From: Vermamoeba vermiformis
Lineage: Eukaryota > Tubulinea > Echinamoebida
DNA: 64,000 nucleotides
Reading direction: 5' to 3'
NCBI GenBank assembly: GCA_045837725.1
Contig: JBEWZL010000069.1
Location: 1 to 64,000 of the forward strand
Shown here: in pieces, positions 22,974 to 35,224 of the stretch
Layout: every line of letters begins with the position of its first letter
Numbering within the stretch: the first letter of the stretch is position 1
The notes under the pieces: model-generated
What the model saw: only the letters and a program-made list of their open reading frames with translations
The model's database searches: none
Told to the model about the DNA's origin: nothing
Program-made: the position numbers and the translations under genes

Positions 22974-24033
22974 ATGTTCAAAAGAATTATTGACTCGTTT
23001 ATGAATTGGCTCCGATCTTTGTTTTGGAAGCAAGAAATGGAGTTGACCTTAGTTGGTCTTCAAGCCAGTGGAAAAACTACATTAGTTAACGTCATTGCTG
23101 TACGTAATTTATTGATAATATTAAAATTATTATTACTAATTTCTGAATTGCGTAAAATATTCTTTTGCTGACGTTCGATCCATCTAATTTAGACTGGCCA
23201 ATTTACTGACGATATGATTCCTACTGTCGGATTTAATATGAAAAAAGTCACCAAGGGCAATGTGACTATTAAATTGTGGGATATTGGTGGTCAGCGAAGA
23301 TTCAGAACTATGTGGGAACGATACTGCCGTGGTGTAAATTGTATAGTGTACGTGCATATTTATACTCTTATAATTATTATTAATTATTCGGCGATTATTA
23401 TTTGAAAAATTGTTTTTCGATCGCATCTGTTATGAATTTAATTGAAATTTAATTAAGCTCATCTTCCAGCACCATATTATTAATTTTACTGTAATTATTA
23501 TTATCAATATATCCACGCGATTCCTTATCGAAATTTTGGATCATGGAAAACTCTCACGAACTTTAATCGTCGGCATTTATCTGAAATTTATTGTTTATTG
23601 ATAATCCATATATTAACACGTCGATATTAGTATATTCAACGTTTTAATTGATTTTATCTAGATTTGTTGTAGATGCGGCTGATCGAGCAGAATTTCCAAA
23701 CGCGAAACGAGAATTACATGAACTGCTAACAAAACCACAACTGGCTAATATTCCTCTGCTATTACTGGGCAATAAGAATGACTTGCCTAATGCTGCTGGC
23801 GTCGACGAGTTAATTGAAGTAATGTAAGATCTCGTTACAAAAATTTGCTATGAATATTTTAATATATCAATATGAATATTAATCGATATTATAGGGATTT
23901 GAAGACAATTACTGGACGAGAAGTGAACTGCTATTCAATTTCAGCAAAGAACAACGTGAATATCGATTTGACTTTGGATTGGTTGATTAAGCACTCGAGC
24001 AACGCTAATAAGAACAATAATAACAATAATTAA
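22974..24033 (+). CDS. ARL8: ARL8-type small GTPase
   Basis: Four exons (22974-23099, 23193-23347, 23662-23823, 23895-24033) give 193 residues. The N-terminal amphipathic helix with no Gly2 ([20 protein letters not shown]), [12 protein letters not shown] (G1), IPTVGFNM (switch 1), [19 protein letters not shown] (G3/switch 2), LGNKNDLP (G4) and ISAKNN (G5) are a close match to ARL8, the lysosomal ARF-like GTPase that links late endosomes and lysosomes to kinesin and tethers. All nucleotide-binding residues are intact. The C-terminal tail ends in a run of six asparagines not expected in ARL8. Intron 2 (314 bases) is longer than usual for this window. Confidence 0.95.
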
Positions 24034-24380
24034 GAAGAACCGTATATTGTTATCTTATAGACCTGTTGTTTTATTTAAATTATTTTTTTGAACCGCCTGA
24101 TCACGGCTTACCTACGATAGTTGTCTATCAATCAACTAGAATTTATATAAGCGCTCCAAGATTGTGTAATATGAGCAGAATACGACGTTAAATCAATAAC
24201 GTCACAGACCTAGCTCGGATTTGGTTGTCTCTTTTGGCTGGATCTTGCCTTGAAATCCACCTTAATGAAAGTTCTCTGTGGTAAGGATAGAACATAATGT
24301 AGGTAAAATGAAATTTTTTAAGTGCCCTGTTCAGTTTAAGGCGAATCCAGAAAGAATCATTTACGTAATTCCATTCAAAG
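24034..24380. other. Intergenic between ARL8 and the methyltransferase gene
   Basis: About 350 bases holding the ARL8 3' end and the next promoter; I see nothing else. Confidence 0.5.
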
Positions 24381-25285
24381 ATGGCGCAAAACGAGGATAT
24401 TACTAACAGTAACTACGGAAAGAAAGAGTTTTGGGATGGTCTATATGCGGATGATACAGCTAAGCGAGATTCGGATTGGTATCTGAACTACGAGGCTGCT
24501 AAGACTTTATTCGAGCCGATCTTGAAGAAAAATCATAAAATATTAATTATTGGGTGTGGCGAATCAGGTAATAATTTTTTTATGCAATATTAAGCGGTTT
24601 GAAACTCGCCTGATTTTTAATTATTTTGCGCCTTTTAGATTTTGGTTTCAAACTCTACGATGATGGATTTCAAGACATTACCTGCATCGACATATCCGAA
24701 GTTGTCGTGGAAAAAATGAACAAGGCCAAAGAGAGTCGTAGTATTAAGTGTAAGCAAGTTTCAAAGCACATCAGCTTGGAAGCGACCACTAACTTCCTTG
24801 CTATTAGTTATTGCCATGGACGCGAGCAAATTATCATTTGATGCTAAGTCCTTCGATATCATCATTGACAAAGGTAAAGAAATGTCAGAACGTAAATCCG
24901 GATTCAAGTTTGTGAACTGGCGAATTGGTTTACGTCTTTAGCTCCTTCTAAGGCATTAATATATTATTGAAGGTACTCTTGATGCATTGCTTACCGAAGT
25001 GGAAACGTTTTCAGTAGCAACAGACATTGCAAAACAGATCAAACGAGTTTTGAAGCCGGATGGACAATTCTTGATGATTACTTTTGCTGGTCCTGAAGTC
25101 TATCAATATGTGCTCGAAGAAGAAGGTGGTCTCGTTATTAAAGATTTGGGTACGTTGCAACTCGGTTTCATTACTCGATCTCGATACTCTCTTTTAATCG
25201 TCCGACATTAACGTCATATATTTCAGCGGAGATAGCACTACCTTGGGGTTCATATTATTTTTATCAAGTTTCTTCCGCGGAATAA
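24381..25285 (+). CDS. Seven-beta-strand lysine methyltransferase, EEF1AKMT4-like
   Basis: Five exons (24381-24567, 24639-24749, 24808-24873, 24973-25149, 25227-25285) give 199 residues. The start SNYGKKEFWDGLYADD, motif I ILIIGCGESD for AdoMet binding, the acidic end of strand 2 ITCIDISEVVVEKM, and IIIDKGTLDALL with LKPDGQFLMITF match the METTL13/EEF1AKMT4 group that methylates lysines of translation elongation factor 1A. The length is near the domain minimum. Specific substrate is inferred from family only. Confidence 0.85.
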
Positions 25286-25353
25286 ATTCTATTCTTTTTG
25301 GGATCAAAAACGTCTATTCTTTTCTAACCGCAAAAACAAACGACCACGCAACA

Positions 25354-27448
25354 ATGGCAGGAATACCTACTCTTAGAACCGATGAAGCTATAAAGCGCTA
25401 TTGATGACGGAACGAGATTTAGAATTGGTGCAGAAGTGGAGCATTTGGAATTATCGACAGGTACCCTAATTACCAATTTATTTTTGGTTAAAAATACTAC
25501 TAATAGGAATTAATAGGAACAATAACCTGCCGTGCGTATGTTGAAGAAGCTTTAAGTAATAACACCTCCATCACCAGCTTGAAAATAAAGCACGCTTGGC
25601 ACACTGATCCGCAAAAAGTAGTGCCGCTTTTAGCTAGTGTGCAACACTCCAAAATTTTGCAAGAGCTTACCATAGTCAGTGAAAAAGACGAGATTTATGA
25701 CGCGCTAGGTGCTCTGCTAAAAGAGAATACTTCTATTAAGTCGCTCTCTATTACTGGTAAGTGGTGTAGTTTGAGAATTATAGACATTAATATTTTTCAG
25801 GTTTAGGCTACATGAAGAAATCGGAAGAATTTACCGCAGGTTTGGCAAGCAATTCGTCCTTGAAACTACTCGAGTTGCTTCCTTTTGCAAACCATAGCAT
25901 CGTAATGATAAACGAAAATTTTCGAAGAATTATCGCTGCGTTGCGGTTAAATCCAACAATTAAAAATTTATCAATCAAAAGTAAGTCACTCGTAACTATT
26001 CCTCTTGTTAATTCGTGAATAGGTGGCTCGGGAGAAGCTCGCTTCAGCATAACGCCCGACAGCACCCTGTCAGGTATGAACGCGCGAGTAGTATTATGTT
26101 TACTAACCCAAGTATCAGTTGCTCAGGCTCAGCGCGTATGCATCAGCATTGAACGAGAGGCACCCGCAGAAGAATTTCTCTTGTCTAGTAGTCCCGACTG
26201 GGAGGCGATGGCCAAGTTCTTGAAAGAGACCTGTCCTGCACGTATTACCGAAGGCCAGATCTACCCGCAAGATTGCAATTTGAGCAACAAGACTTTCGCG
26301 GACCAACTCGCCGTCCACTCAATTAGTCGACTGCTCAACGAAACGAAAGAGGAGACTAGTGCACTGGCATCCTCGCTCGCCGAAAAGAAGAAGAAATCCG
26401 AGTCTCTTGCTGCCAAACTGGACGAAGTACGAAGACAGCTTCTGGCATTGGAAACAGAACTGGGCCAAGTCAACGAGGAGATCAAATCGGAATCACACTC
26501 TTTAGCGGCAAAGAACTCTGCAGTGAACAACCTTCAAGCGAACTTGACCAGATTTCAAGCCTCGCTGAAGTCAAACGAACCAGCGTTAAAGAGATGGCAG
26601 CAGAAGTTGCAAACCGACCTCAGCACATGGAGTATTGAAGATGTGTCGCTCTTATTGGCAGAAGTTGGTTTGAACAGCTACGCACCAGTCTTTGCAACCA
26701 ACAATATTGATGGCTCAGCACTCGCGTGTCTTGACACCAATGATTTGATGACTCTTCGCCTGTCATTTGAAGACACCAAGAAGCTGCAAATGTACGTTCA
26801 CTTGGTTCAAACCCATCGCGATATCTACACGATACCTCCAGGAGTGCTGCAATGGAACAACGACACCGTGTGCACGTGGCTCGAAGACAACAAGTTTGGT
26901 CACTTGGTCGATGTCTTCAAGAAGAACCATGTACGTTAAATATTATTGTCGGTATAAGACCGATGTTAACATTGTGTTTCGTGTAGGTTACTGGTGTTGA
27001 ACTTGCATTCTTGGAGAAAGCGGATCTGACCAATCATTTGAAGATCGCTACTCTCGGCGACGTCGTTAAGCTTCAAAAAGAAAGCTCTAAGCTCAGAGAT
27101 TCGCTACGCAATGAACAAATCTTGGAACTGAAGGACAACAATAACGATCAACTAGCTCGTCAACTTGACGAAATGAAACGATTCAACGAAGAGCTCAAAT
27201 TAACTCTCAAACAACGTGAGACGAAGATACCCGAAGCGTTCATCTGTCCAATCACACAAGACATGATGCAAGAGCCAGTGGTCGCGAGTGACGGTCACAC
27301 GTACGAGAGAACAGCAATCGAACTGTGGCTGAAGAACAACAATACTTCTCCCATGACTGGTCTTCAATTGTCAAACAAACAACTCACTCCTTCGCACACT
27401 TTGAAGAGTATGATCCGCGAGTTCATTGACGCGAACAAGAAAAAATGA
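25354..27448 (+). CDS. LRR-SAM-SAM-U-box E3 family, copy 1 (frameshift in exon 1)
   Basis: Exons 25354-25460, 25517-25756, 25801-25980, 26023-26073, 26119-26930 and 26987-27448 align one to one with the intact copy at 30810. Exon 1 is two bases shorter than that copy's (107 against 109); near 25391-25400 the frame is lost and runs into TGATGA, while the rest is open. Product order: LRR strands (about 40-175), a domain with LSNKTFADQLAVHSI, a long coiled coil, SAM-like domain 1 (WSIEDVSLLLAEVGLNSYAP), domain 2 (WNNDTVCTWLEDNKFGHLV), a second coiled coil and a U-box (IPEAFICPITQDMMQEPVV). U-boxes recruit E2 enzymes to ubiquitinate targets chosen by the other domains. Exon 1 may be truly broken or carry a consensus error. 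Confidence 0.8.
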
Positions 27449-27831
27449 AGTTTACAATACGAAAGGCCTCACCAATATTTGTTCAACAATAAACTGTAAT
27501 TCATGACGCTTAAAAAAATGAGGTGCCGATATTAATTGGCCAACCAAATCGAGACGTTCTTTCTTGTGGATTGCGTTGTCACGGAAGAGTTTTCTGTCAA
27601 ACAAGTTTCGGCGCCGCGCTAACGCAGTCAAATTCTGTAGATAGAGCAACCACGAGGCGATTTTGGAAAATACTCGAAAAGGTGTTCGCAGATCGCAAGT
27701 AGCTATTTCGCCCAAAATCAGCTCCTACCCAGCTTTGTAAATAATTACACCTTTTAATACAATAATATTTATTACTACAATTACGGCGAGAGAAGAATCA
27801 ATTCAATTTAAATCGTCAGTCAGTCTCGAAG
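27449..27831. other. Intergenic; duplicated upstream region of the MORC gene
   Basis: About 380 bases between copy 1 and the MORC fusion gene. Roughly 27590-27715 is the inverted counterpart of the DNA beyond the other MORC start (about 1960-2120), so it probably carries the MORC promoter. Confidence 0.6.
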
Positions 27832-29690
27832 ATGGCAATCCGTAATCCAGCAGCTGCGACTCCTCACGAGGCGCAATCAAATGCAGCCAAAAAATATTGC
27901 TTTGTTGAACAAAGCATGGTATGTATTATTTCTAAATATTTAATTGAAAAGGTAGATTCGAGCGATCTCCTCTCCTGGACACATTTGCAAATTGATACAA
28001 TATTAATTATTACAATTATATTTATTGATTATTTCAAATATATTTACATTACCATATTAATTATTATCCAAATTGCAGACACATCCCAAATTTTTGCACA
28101 GTAATTCAACAAGTCACATTTGGGCCTTCGGAGCAATAGCCGAACTCGTGGGTGCGTACTACTGAATATTACTATAGTTACGTAGCTAAAACATTGCACA
28201 GATAATGCGACAGATCCGGATGTTATGGCAACCAGATTTTGGATCGATGTCGAAGAAGAAAAAAACGGCCAACCTCGATTATGCTTCACCGATAATGGCT
28301 ACGGCATGGAAATCGATAAATTATACAAAATGCTGAGTTTTGGATATTGTGAGAAGGTACGTGACTGACTGACACGTATGGTGACTGACACGCGCGAATC
28401 CACTGCTTTTCGAATTTCAATTCCAAAGCTCTGTCTGGGGTTAAATTTACTTTATTATTAAAAACATGTCTAATTTCATAACCGTCAATGCAGGAAGAAG
28501 TCAATGGACATAAACCGATCGGTCACTACGGCAATGGATTCAAATCCGGTTCAATGCGTTTAGGCCGAGATGTAATCGTTTTTTCGAAATCAAAAAGTAC
28601 TTATAGCATTGGCATGTTGTCTCAAACCTTTTTATTCGCTGAAAATGCAACTTCAGTCCTCATTCCGATGGTTACGTGGGATGCGACTGGAAGTAAGTCC
28701 AATTAGAACACTGTTGCTACTTAAAAGTTGCTTACCGTTATATTTAGAGTGTCTTACAGAGCTTCAAGCTGCTGAGCAAAGTCTAGGTGCTATTCAAACC
28801 TACTCACCGTTCAAAACGATCCACGACATGATGAACAGATTCAAAAGAATACCTAATGGTACCAAGAGAGGCACTGGTACTCATATCGTTGTATATAATT
28901 TGCGAACAGTTGGTAAAGGTACGTATAATTAACTGGATCAACGTCAACAATAGCTAAAAATTTCAACAGAGCGGGATGCGCCATACGAGCTCGATTTTGA
29001 AACAGACCCATGTGATATTAGGATAGCCAATGTATTGGTAAGCGTTAAGGTCTTGGATATGCACCATATAATATGAATTCAGAGTCCTAAAGGCAAAAAG
29101 CTGCATTTCCAACAGCACCAAAATGGCCAGGGCACGCAGGTTAAAAGTCCGATTGATTTCTCGCTGCGAGTAAGTCTAGCAGTCCTATCTGCTTCTTTTG
29201 CAGCTAATGACACTATCTGCTATTAGGAATACTGTTCTATATTATATTCAAAGCCGAGAATAATTATCGTCTTGCGACGCACAAAGGTTCAACCAAAATT
29301 TGTAGATGCTTCACTTGCCAACCGTATGTTTGATGTTTATGTAAGTAACGGCTTTAATCTAAGCATATGAGCTTATATTTATTTCGCTACAAGACACTCC
29401 TTGGCACATTTCATTAATTTTTTTTGTATTGTAGAAAAACACGAGGATTACATTCGGCATGAACGTGGATAATCCTAATTTGTATGGCATCATGCTCTAC
29501 CACAGAAATCGCCTCATCAAACCATACTTGCGCGTCGGAATTCAAAATCAGATCAATCCAGATGCAGTTGGCGTCATTGGTATTATCGAGGCAGACTTCT
29601 TGCAACCGACGCATAATAAGCAAGACTTCGATATAAATACAAGAGTGTACAAGAACTGCATCCAGACACTCGCCACCAAGCTTGAGGCTT
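27590..29690. repeat. Right arm of the large inverted duplication
   Basis: Inverted counterpart of 1-2120: the upstream region and the first exons of the MORC gene. The left arm leaves the window at base 1, so the full repeat length is unknown. Confidence 0.85.
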
Positions 29691-30588
29691 ATTGGGAGTC
29701 ATACAAAAACAAATCTAGGTGGCAGCAAAAGCTACGCACTGACTTAGCTGACTGGAGCTCGGAAGACGTCCAGTTCTTGCTCTCTGAGATTGGACTCAAA
29801 GCGTACACCTCCGCTTTTGCAAGCCACAAGATTGACGGCGCCTTACTTTCAGCACTCGACACTTGTGATCTTACGTCAGCGAACCTCAAATTAACTTTTA
29901 AAGAAGCCAAACGTGTATTAATGTATGTCTATCTGGTTCAAGCACATCACGACATCTACACGATACCTCCGGGAGTGCTGCAATGGAACAACGACACCGT
30001 GTGCACGTGGCTGAAGGACAACAAGTTTGGTCACTTGGTCGATGTCTTTAGGAAACATCAGGTAAGTGAAATTTATTTAGACCACCAGTGCGATTGACTT
30101 GAGGTAAATAGATAACAGGAGCCGAGCTTGCTTTCTTGGAGAAAGTGGATCTAAACAATCACTTAAAAATTCAAGCTCTGGGCGACATCATTAAGCTGCA
30201 AAAAGAGATTTCGATACTTAAGAATTCGCTATCGAATGACCGTAGCTTGCAAAATCAACGCCAGAAAACCAATAACGTAAACAATGACTACGTTGCACGT
30301 CAACTCGAAGAGATGAAGCGATTCAACGAAGAGCTCAAACTGACTCTCAAACAACGTGAAACCAAAATACCTGAAGCGTTCATCTGCCCGATCATGCAAG
30401 ACATGATGCAAGAGCCAGTGGTCGCGAGTGACGGTCACACGTACGAGAGAACAGCAATCGAACTGTGGCTAAAGAGCGGCAACAGCTCTCCCGTGACAGG
30501 TCTTCAATTACCTAACAAACAACTCACACCTTCGCACACCTTGAAGAGTATGATCCGTGAGTTCATCGATGCCAAAAAGAAAAAGTAA
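27832..30588 (+). CDS. MORC GHKL ATPase fused to SAM-SAM-U-box module
   Basis: Ten exons (27832-27918, 28079-28151, 28202-28356, 28494-28692, 28748-28918, 28970-29037, 29083-29169, 29227-29340, 29435-30061, 30112-30588) close in phase to 685 residues. Residues about 30-400 are a complete MORC ATPase: [43 protein letters not shown], then the S5 part with [36 protein letters not shown]. Exon 9 runs straight from MORC sequence into the first SAM-like domain (WSSEDVQFLLSEIGLKAY, about 420-485), then WNNDTVCTWLKDNKFGHLV (about 500-560), a coiled coil and the U-box (about 612-685). There is no CW zinc finger, the usual MORC reader. The protein would couple an ATP-driven DNA clamp to a ubiquitin ligase. 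It lies between LRR-type genes with the same C-terminal module. Confidence 0.92.
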
Positions 30589-30809
30589 CGAATGCACTTC
30601 GGTTATAAGATTTATCCTGCTCTCCACGCTTCTCCTTGCAAAAACCACCGTAAACCGTGAAACATTTCACTACTGCTTCTGCCACGCGTACCTTGGCACC
30701 TATTCTTTTGTGGAAAAGAATAGAATTCAATTTTGTGATTCATTTCAAAAAAGAAACACGACAAAACCGAACCATTCCAATTAATTTGATAACCCTACAA
30801 ACACTAGTG

Positions 30810-32955
30810 ATGGAAGCAATACCCACTCTTGGCACCGAGGCGGATATCAAAAACGCTATTACCCATGGCAAGCGTTTTAAAATTGCCTCATCAGTGAAGA
30901 GAATTGAGCTTTGGACAGGTAAATAAAATTTGAATAAAGGTTTTGATTAACCCTTAATTGCGGTAGAACAAATATTGAATCACTATTGCGTTGCGGATGC
31001 GCTGCAAGAAAACAATTCAATCACAGCAGTAAAACTAAACCACTCGTGGCAAACTCTTCCTACTAAATCGGCGCCTATTCTTGAAAGCTTACATGCATCA
31101 AAAGTCCTTCAAGAACTGGAAGTTGAGAGCAACAATGAGCGATTTTTTTCTTCTGTGGGAAATCTCTTAATGGAGAACTCGTCTCTTAAGTCCCTCTCGA
31201 TCATTGGTAAGTACTGTTTCGCTCTAGTAAATATGCTTATTTCAATTTGATAGGCTTCGGTTGCATGAACTCAGATCAGTTTTACAAGGGGCTGGAGGAT
31301 AATTCAAGCTTGGCTACGCTTGACGTAAGAACGTCAAGCTTGGCTACGCTTGACGTAAGAACGTTTGATAACTACAATCAGAGAGAAAAGATACACGACG
31401 ATTTCAAAAGAATTGTCGCTGCACTGCGGAAAAATCCTACCGTGTTGCGATTTGAAATTAGACGTGAGTTGAATTACTAATCATCTAATATTTAATCACT
31501 CTGATAATCCCTCTTTAGAGAATAATCCTAAATCCAAAAGTCTTGGATCCGTCGTATCTCCACACGCCGTTGTGACTGGTATGCAACTTAATACTTTCGA
31601 CTGCTGCTAACGGTTTCCAGACGATCTAGTGCACCTGTCCTTTCTAATCGAAAGAAGGTCCACAGACCAACTCGATGAACTCATTAGTAACTGCAATTGG
31701 GAACAGCTGGCCCAGTTTCTAAGAAGCAACTGCCAGACCGTACTCGTGAAAAAATTTTACTCTGAAGGACACAACTTGAGCACTAAAACCTTCGTAGATA
31801 AGCTGGCAATTCATGCGTTGCAGAAAATGGTAGAAGATGCGACCAACGAAAAGAACAAAATTCAATCCGAGACCGAGGAGAAACGCAAGCAGTTTTCGGC
31901 GCTAACCAAGAAACGCGACGAACTCCGAAAACAGCTGGATGGAGTCGAAGCAGATCTCATCAAAGTCGACTCGCAGATTCAGTCGAATAGCACGTTGCTA
32001 TCCGAGAAGAGCGCTGCCCAGCTGTTCCTTCGCGAAAATATGCAGGGCTTTGAAAATGCACTGAAGAAGAACGAGCCGGCTCTCAAGAAATGGCAGCAAA
32101 AGCTTCAAACGGACATTGGCACGTGGTCCTGTGAGGACGTGTCATTTTTGCTCACGGAGATTGGCCTTGGGAAATACTCGCAAGTCTTTGTGGCGAACAA
32201 AATTGATGGAACAGTGCTAAAAGCGCTCGAAACGAACGACTTGATATCGACTCTCGAAGTGTCTTTCAAAGAGGCCAAGAAACTTCTTATGTACGTGCAT
32301 CTAGTTCAAACCCAACACGACATATACGCAATACCTCCGGGAGTGCTACAATGGAACAACGACACCGTGTGCACGTGGCTGAAGGACAACAAGTTTGGTC
32401 ATCTCGTTGAAATATTCGTGAATCATCAGGTAGCGTTTGACATGTTAATACTACTCCTGTTAACCATACGCACAGATCTGTGGTGCGGAATTTGTCTTCC
32501 TAGAGAAGACAGAACTGACACGTCATTTGAAAATCCAAGCGCTTGGTGATGTTATTAAACTCCATTTGGAGATAGCGAAACTAAAGGACTCGCTAAAAGA
32601 CGAACACGGACTACAAGCACAACTTAAGACTGGCAACAGCAATGCAAGCAACAAGCAATTGGAGCGTCAACTCGAAGAGATGAAACGATTCAACGAAGAG
32701 CTGAAAAGCGCACTAAAGGAGAAGAAAACGAAGATACCTGAAGCGTTCATCTGCCCGATCACTCAGGACATGATGCAAGAGCCAGTGGTCGCGAGTGACG
32801 GTCACACGTACGAGAGAACAGCAATCGAACTGTGGTTGAAGAACAACAATACTTCTCCCATGACTGGCCTTCAATTGTCAAACAAACAGCTCACTCCTTC
32901 GCACACTTTGAAGAGTATGATCCGTGAGTTCATTGACGCTAACAAGAAAAAATAA
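30810..32955 (+). CDS. LRR-SAM-SAM-U-box E3 family, copy 2 (intact)
   Basis: Six exons (30810-30918, 30967-31206, 31254-31463, 31519-31578, 31621-32429, 32476-32955) close in phase to 635 residues, making this the reference copy. Residues about 35-185 are leucine-rich-repeat-like (LQENNSITAVKLNHSW, LMENSSLKSLSIIG, LEDNSSLATLDV). A family-specific domain with WEQLAQFLRSN and LSTKTFVDKLAIHAL follows, then a coiled coil (about 265-345), SAM-like domains at about 373-435 and from 449, a second coiled coil, and a U-box at about 563-635 (FICPITQDMMQEPVVASDG). No signal peptide or membrane helix, so it acts inside the cell, probably as a substrate-selecting ubiquitin ligase. The ligand of the LRR part is unknown. 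Exon 3 contains a recent 30 base tandem duplication. Confidence 0.88.
31304..31363 (+). repeat. 30 bp perfect tandem duplication inside an LRR exon
   Basis: Two identical adjacent 30 base units (31304-31333, 31334-31363) encode SSLATLDVRT twice. The length keeps the frame and adds most of half an LRR. Identity implies a recent event. Confidence 0.92.
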
Positions 32956-33124
32956 GCAACGTAACGATGCACCCGCATTACGGAATAATCATCATTTTTA
33001 TGATAACGATTAATAAATTACATTCTAGATCTATTCTTTGGAGAATTGGATCAAAATTTGTGTTTCTTGCCAATCAACCATTTTTCTGATCGCGTTACAA
33101 AGCAAGACTACAAGCAGTGTAAAT

Positions 33125-35224
33125 ATGATTAACACAAAAAACGACGTTGCAAGCCCAAGGAAGAAACGCAAAATAGGATCGGATGTAAAAAGTGTGGAAA
33201 TTGACCCGGGTAATTATTAATCATAATTATTTTGGCAAAAGAATTATTAATATTCGAAATTAATCAGGACCCCGCACTAATTTTCTCTACCTGGAAGAGG
33301 CTCTGCAAAATAATAAGTCACTGACGGATGTGACGATTCTCGCTGGCGGCGGCAGGAAATTCCAAACCGAATCTCTTGCTTTAATCCATTCACTTAATCA
33401 ATCAAAAACCCTTATTAGTCTTACTGTTGAATTTGGAGACCACCTCATTCTTACACCTCCGATCAGCACTTTTCTGCGACAAAACTCGTCAATTAAAACC
33501 CTAAATCTCGATGGTACTATCGCAAATATTTCTTTATAATTTCTAATATTATAAATTAGGTGTAATTGTACCCTCTTACGCAACACAACTTTTGGATGGG
33601 CTGGCTGCAAATTCTAGCTTGACCGAACTGACCCTGAATATAACCAGTGCCTACGGTCAATTCGAGTTTGAGAAGAAACTCAAGGAAGCACTTCTGAATC
33701 ACGGGAATATAACAAAATTTACTAAACGGGGTAAGAATTTCTGATCTCGGTCGATCTGTTTCTGATGAATGTTTCGCAGGGCACCAAAATGATAATTCAA
33801 TAGGTAGGTACAACTTAGACTAAACAATTATAATACCAACGTATTCTTAGTGACGCATACGGAGTTTTCCATTGAGCGAACGCTGTTCAAAGACAATCAG
33901 TTATGCACCATCGAAAATTTTATAAAGAGCAGCAATTGGGAAGAGCTGGCGAAATATTTGCAACAACATTGTGGCGAACACGTGATTCCAGAAATTTATC
34001 CGAGCGACCTTAGTTTAAGCACCAAAACATTCATCGATAACCTTGCCATTCATTCACTGAAAGGTTTGTTCCAAGAATCGCAGAAACGAGGCGCTACATT
34101 GCAAGGGCAGCTCGATGCCAATAATAGGACCATTGCTGGATTAAATAAGGAACGAAATGAATTACAACGAAAACTTAACGAGGTCGAATCAAGGATGAGA
34201 GCCGTAAACACAAATATACAAAAACAATCACGAGAATTGACTGACAGTACTCGTGTTCAAGAAAATCTTGCAACGAATATCCGTAATTTTCAAGCGTCGC
34301 TAAAGAAAAATGAACCAGCACTCAAAAAGTGGCAAAAACGCTTCAAACTGACTTTGCTACTTGGTCCAAGGACGATATAACGTTATTACTGAAAGAGACA
34401 GGCCTTGCACGATACTGTGGCTCCTTCCTGTCAAACAACATTGACGGCACGGTACTTCTGCAGCTCGAAACAAATGACCTGATCTCCGCTCTTGAGGTCT
34501 CATTCAAAGACGCCAAGAAGCTCTTGATGTATATACATTTGATCCAAACCCATCGCGATATCTACACGATACCTCCGGGAGTGCTGCAATGGAATAGCGA
34601 CACCGTGTGCACGTGGCTCGAAGACAACAAGTTTGGTCACTTGGTCGATGTCTTCAAGAAGAACAAGGTATGCGAAATACATTTAGGTCCCGAGCACGTG
34701 CTAATATAAAGGTATGATAGATCACAGGAGCAGATCTTGCGTTCTTGGAGAAAGCGGATCTGATCGGTCAACTACGGATCAAAAAAATTGGTGACGTAAT
34801 CAAACTTCAAAAAGAGATTTTGAGGCTAAAAGAATCAATACTAGACGACCGAAAGTTGCCAAATCAAAACATAGTCAACAATAATAACAACGTGGCTAAT
34901 AGTCAACTCGAACACCAACTGGAGGAGATGAAACGATTCAACAAGGAGCTGAAAATTGCACTTAAAGAGAAGAAAACGAAGATTCCTGAAGCGTTCATTT
35001 GCCCGATCACACAAGATATCATGAACGACCCTGTCTTCGCGAGTGACGGTCACACGTACGAGAGAACAGCAATCGAACTGTGGCTGAAGAACAACAATAC
35101 TTCTCCCATGACTGGTCTTCAATTGTCAAACAAGCAACTCACACCGTCACACACTTTGAAGAGTATGATCCGCGAGTTCATTGACGCGAATAAAAAAAAT
35201 GAATTATTACACTACCAAATGTAA
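33125..35224 (+). CDS. LRR-SAM-SAM-U-box E3 family, copy 3 (one-base frameshift)
   Basis: Exons 33125-33209, 33268-33513, 33560-33730, 33780-33803, 33851-34667, 34721-35224 follow the family pattern. The first exon encodes a basic stretch SPRKKRKIG that looks like a nuclear localisation signal, absent from the other copies. In exon 5, at about 34333-34340, an A run is one base shorter than the frame needs; both sides are open and match the family (EPALKKWQ before, LQTDFATWSKDD after). The U-box reads FICPITQDIMNDPVFASDG and the C-terminus is extended (NELLHYQM). A one-base loss in an A run is a common sequencing error, so the gene may be functional. Confidence 0.8.
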
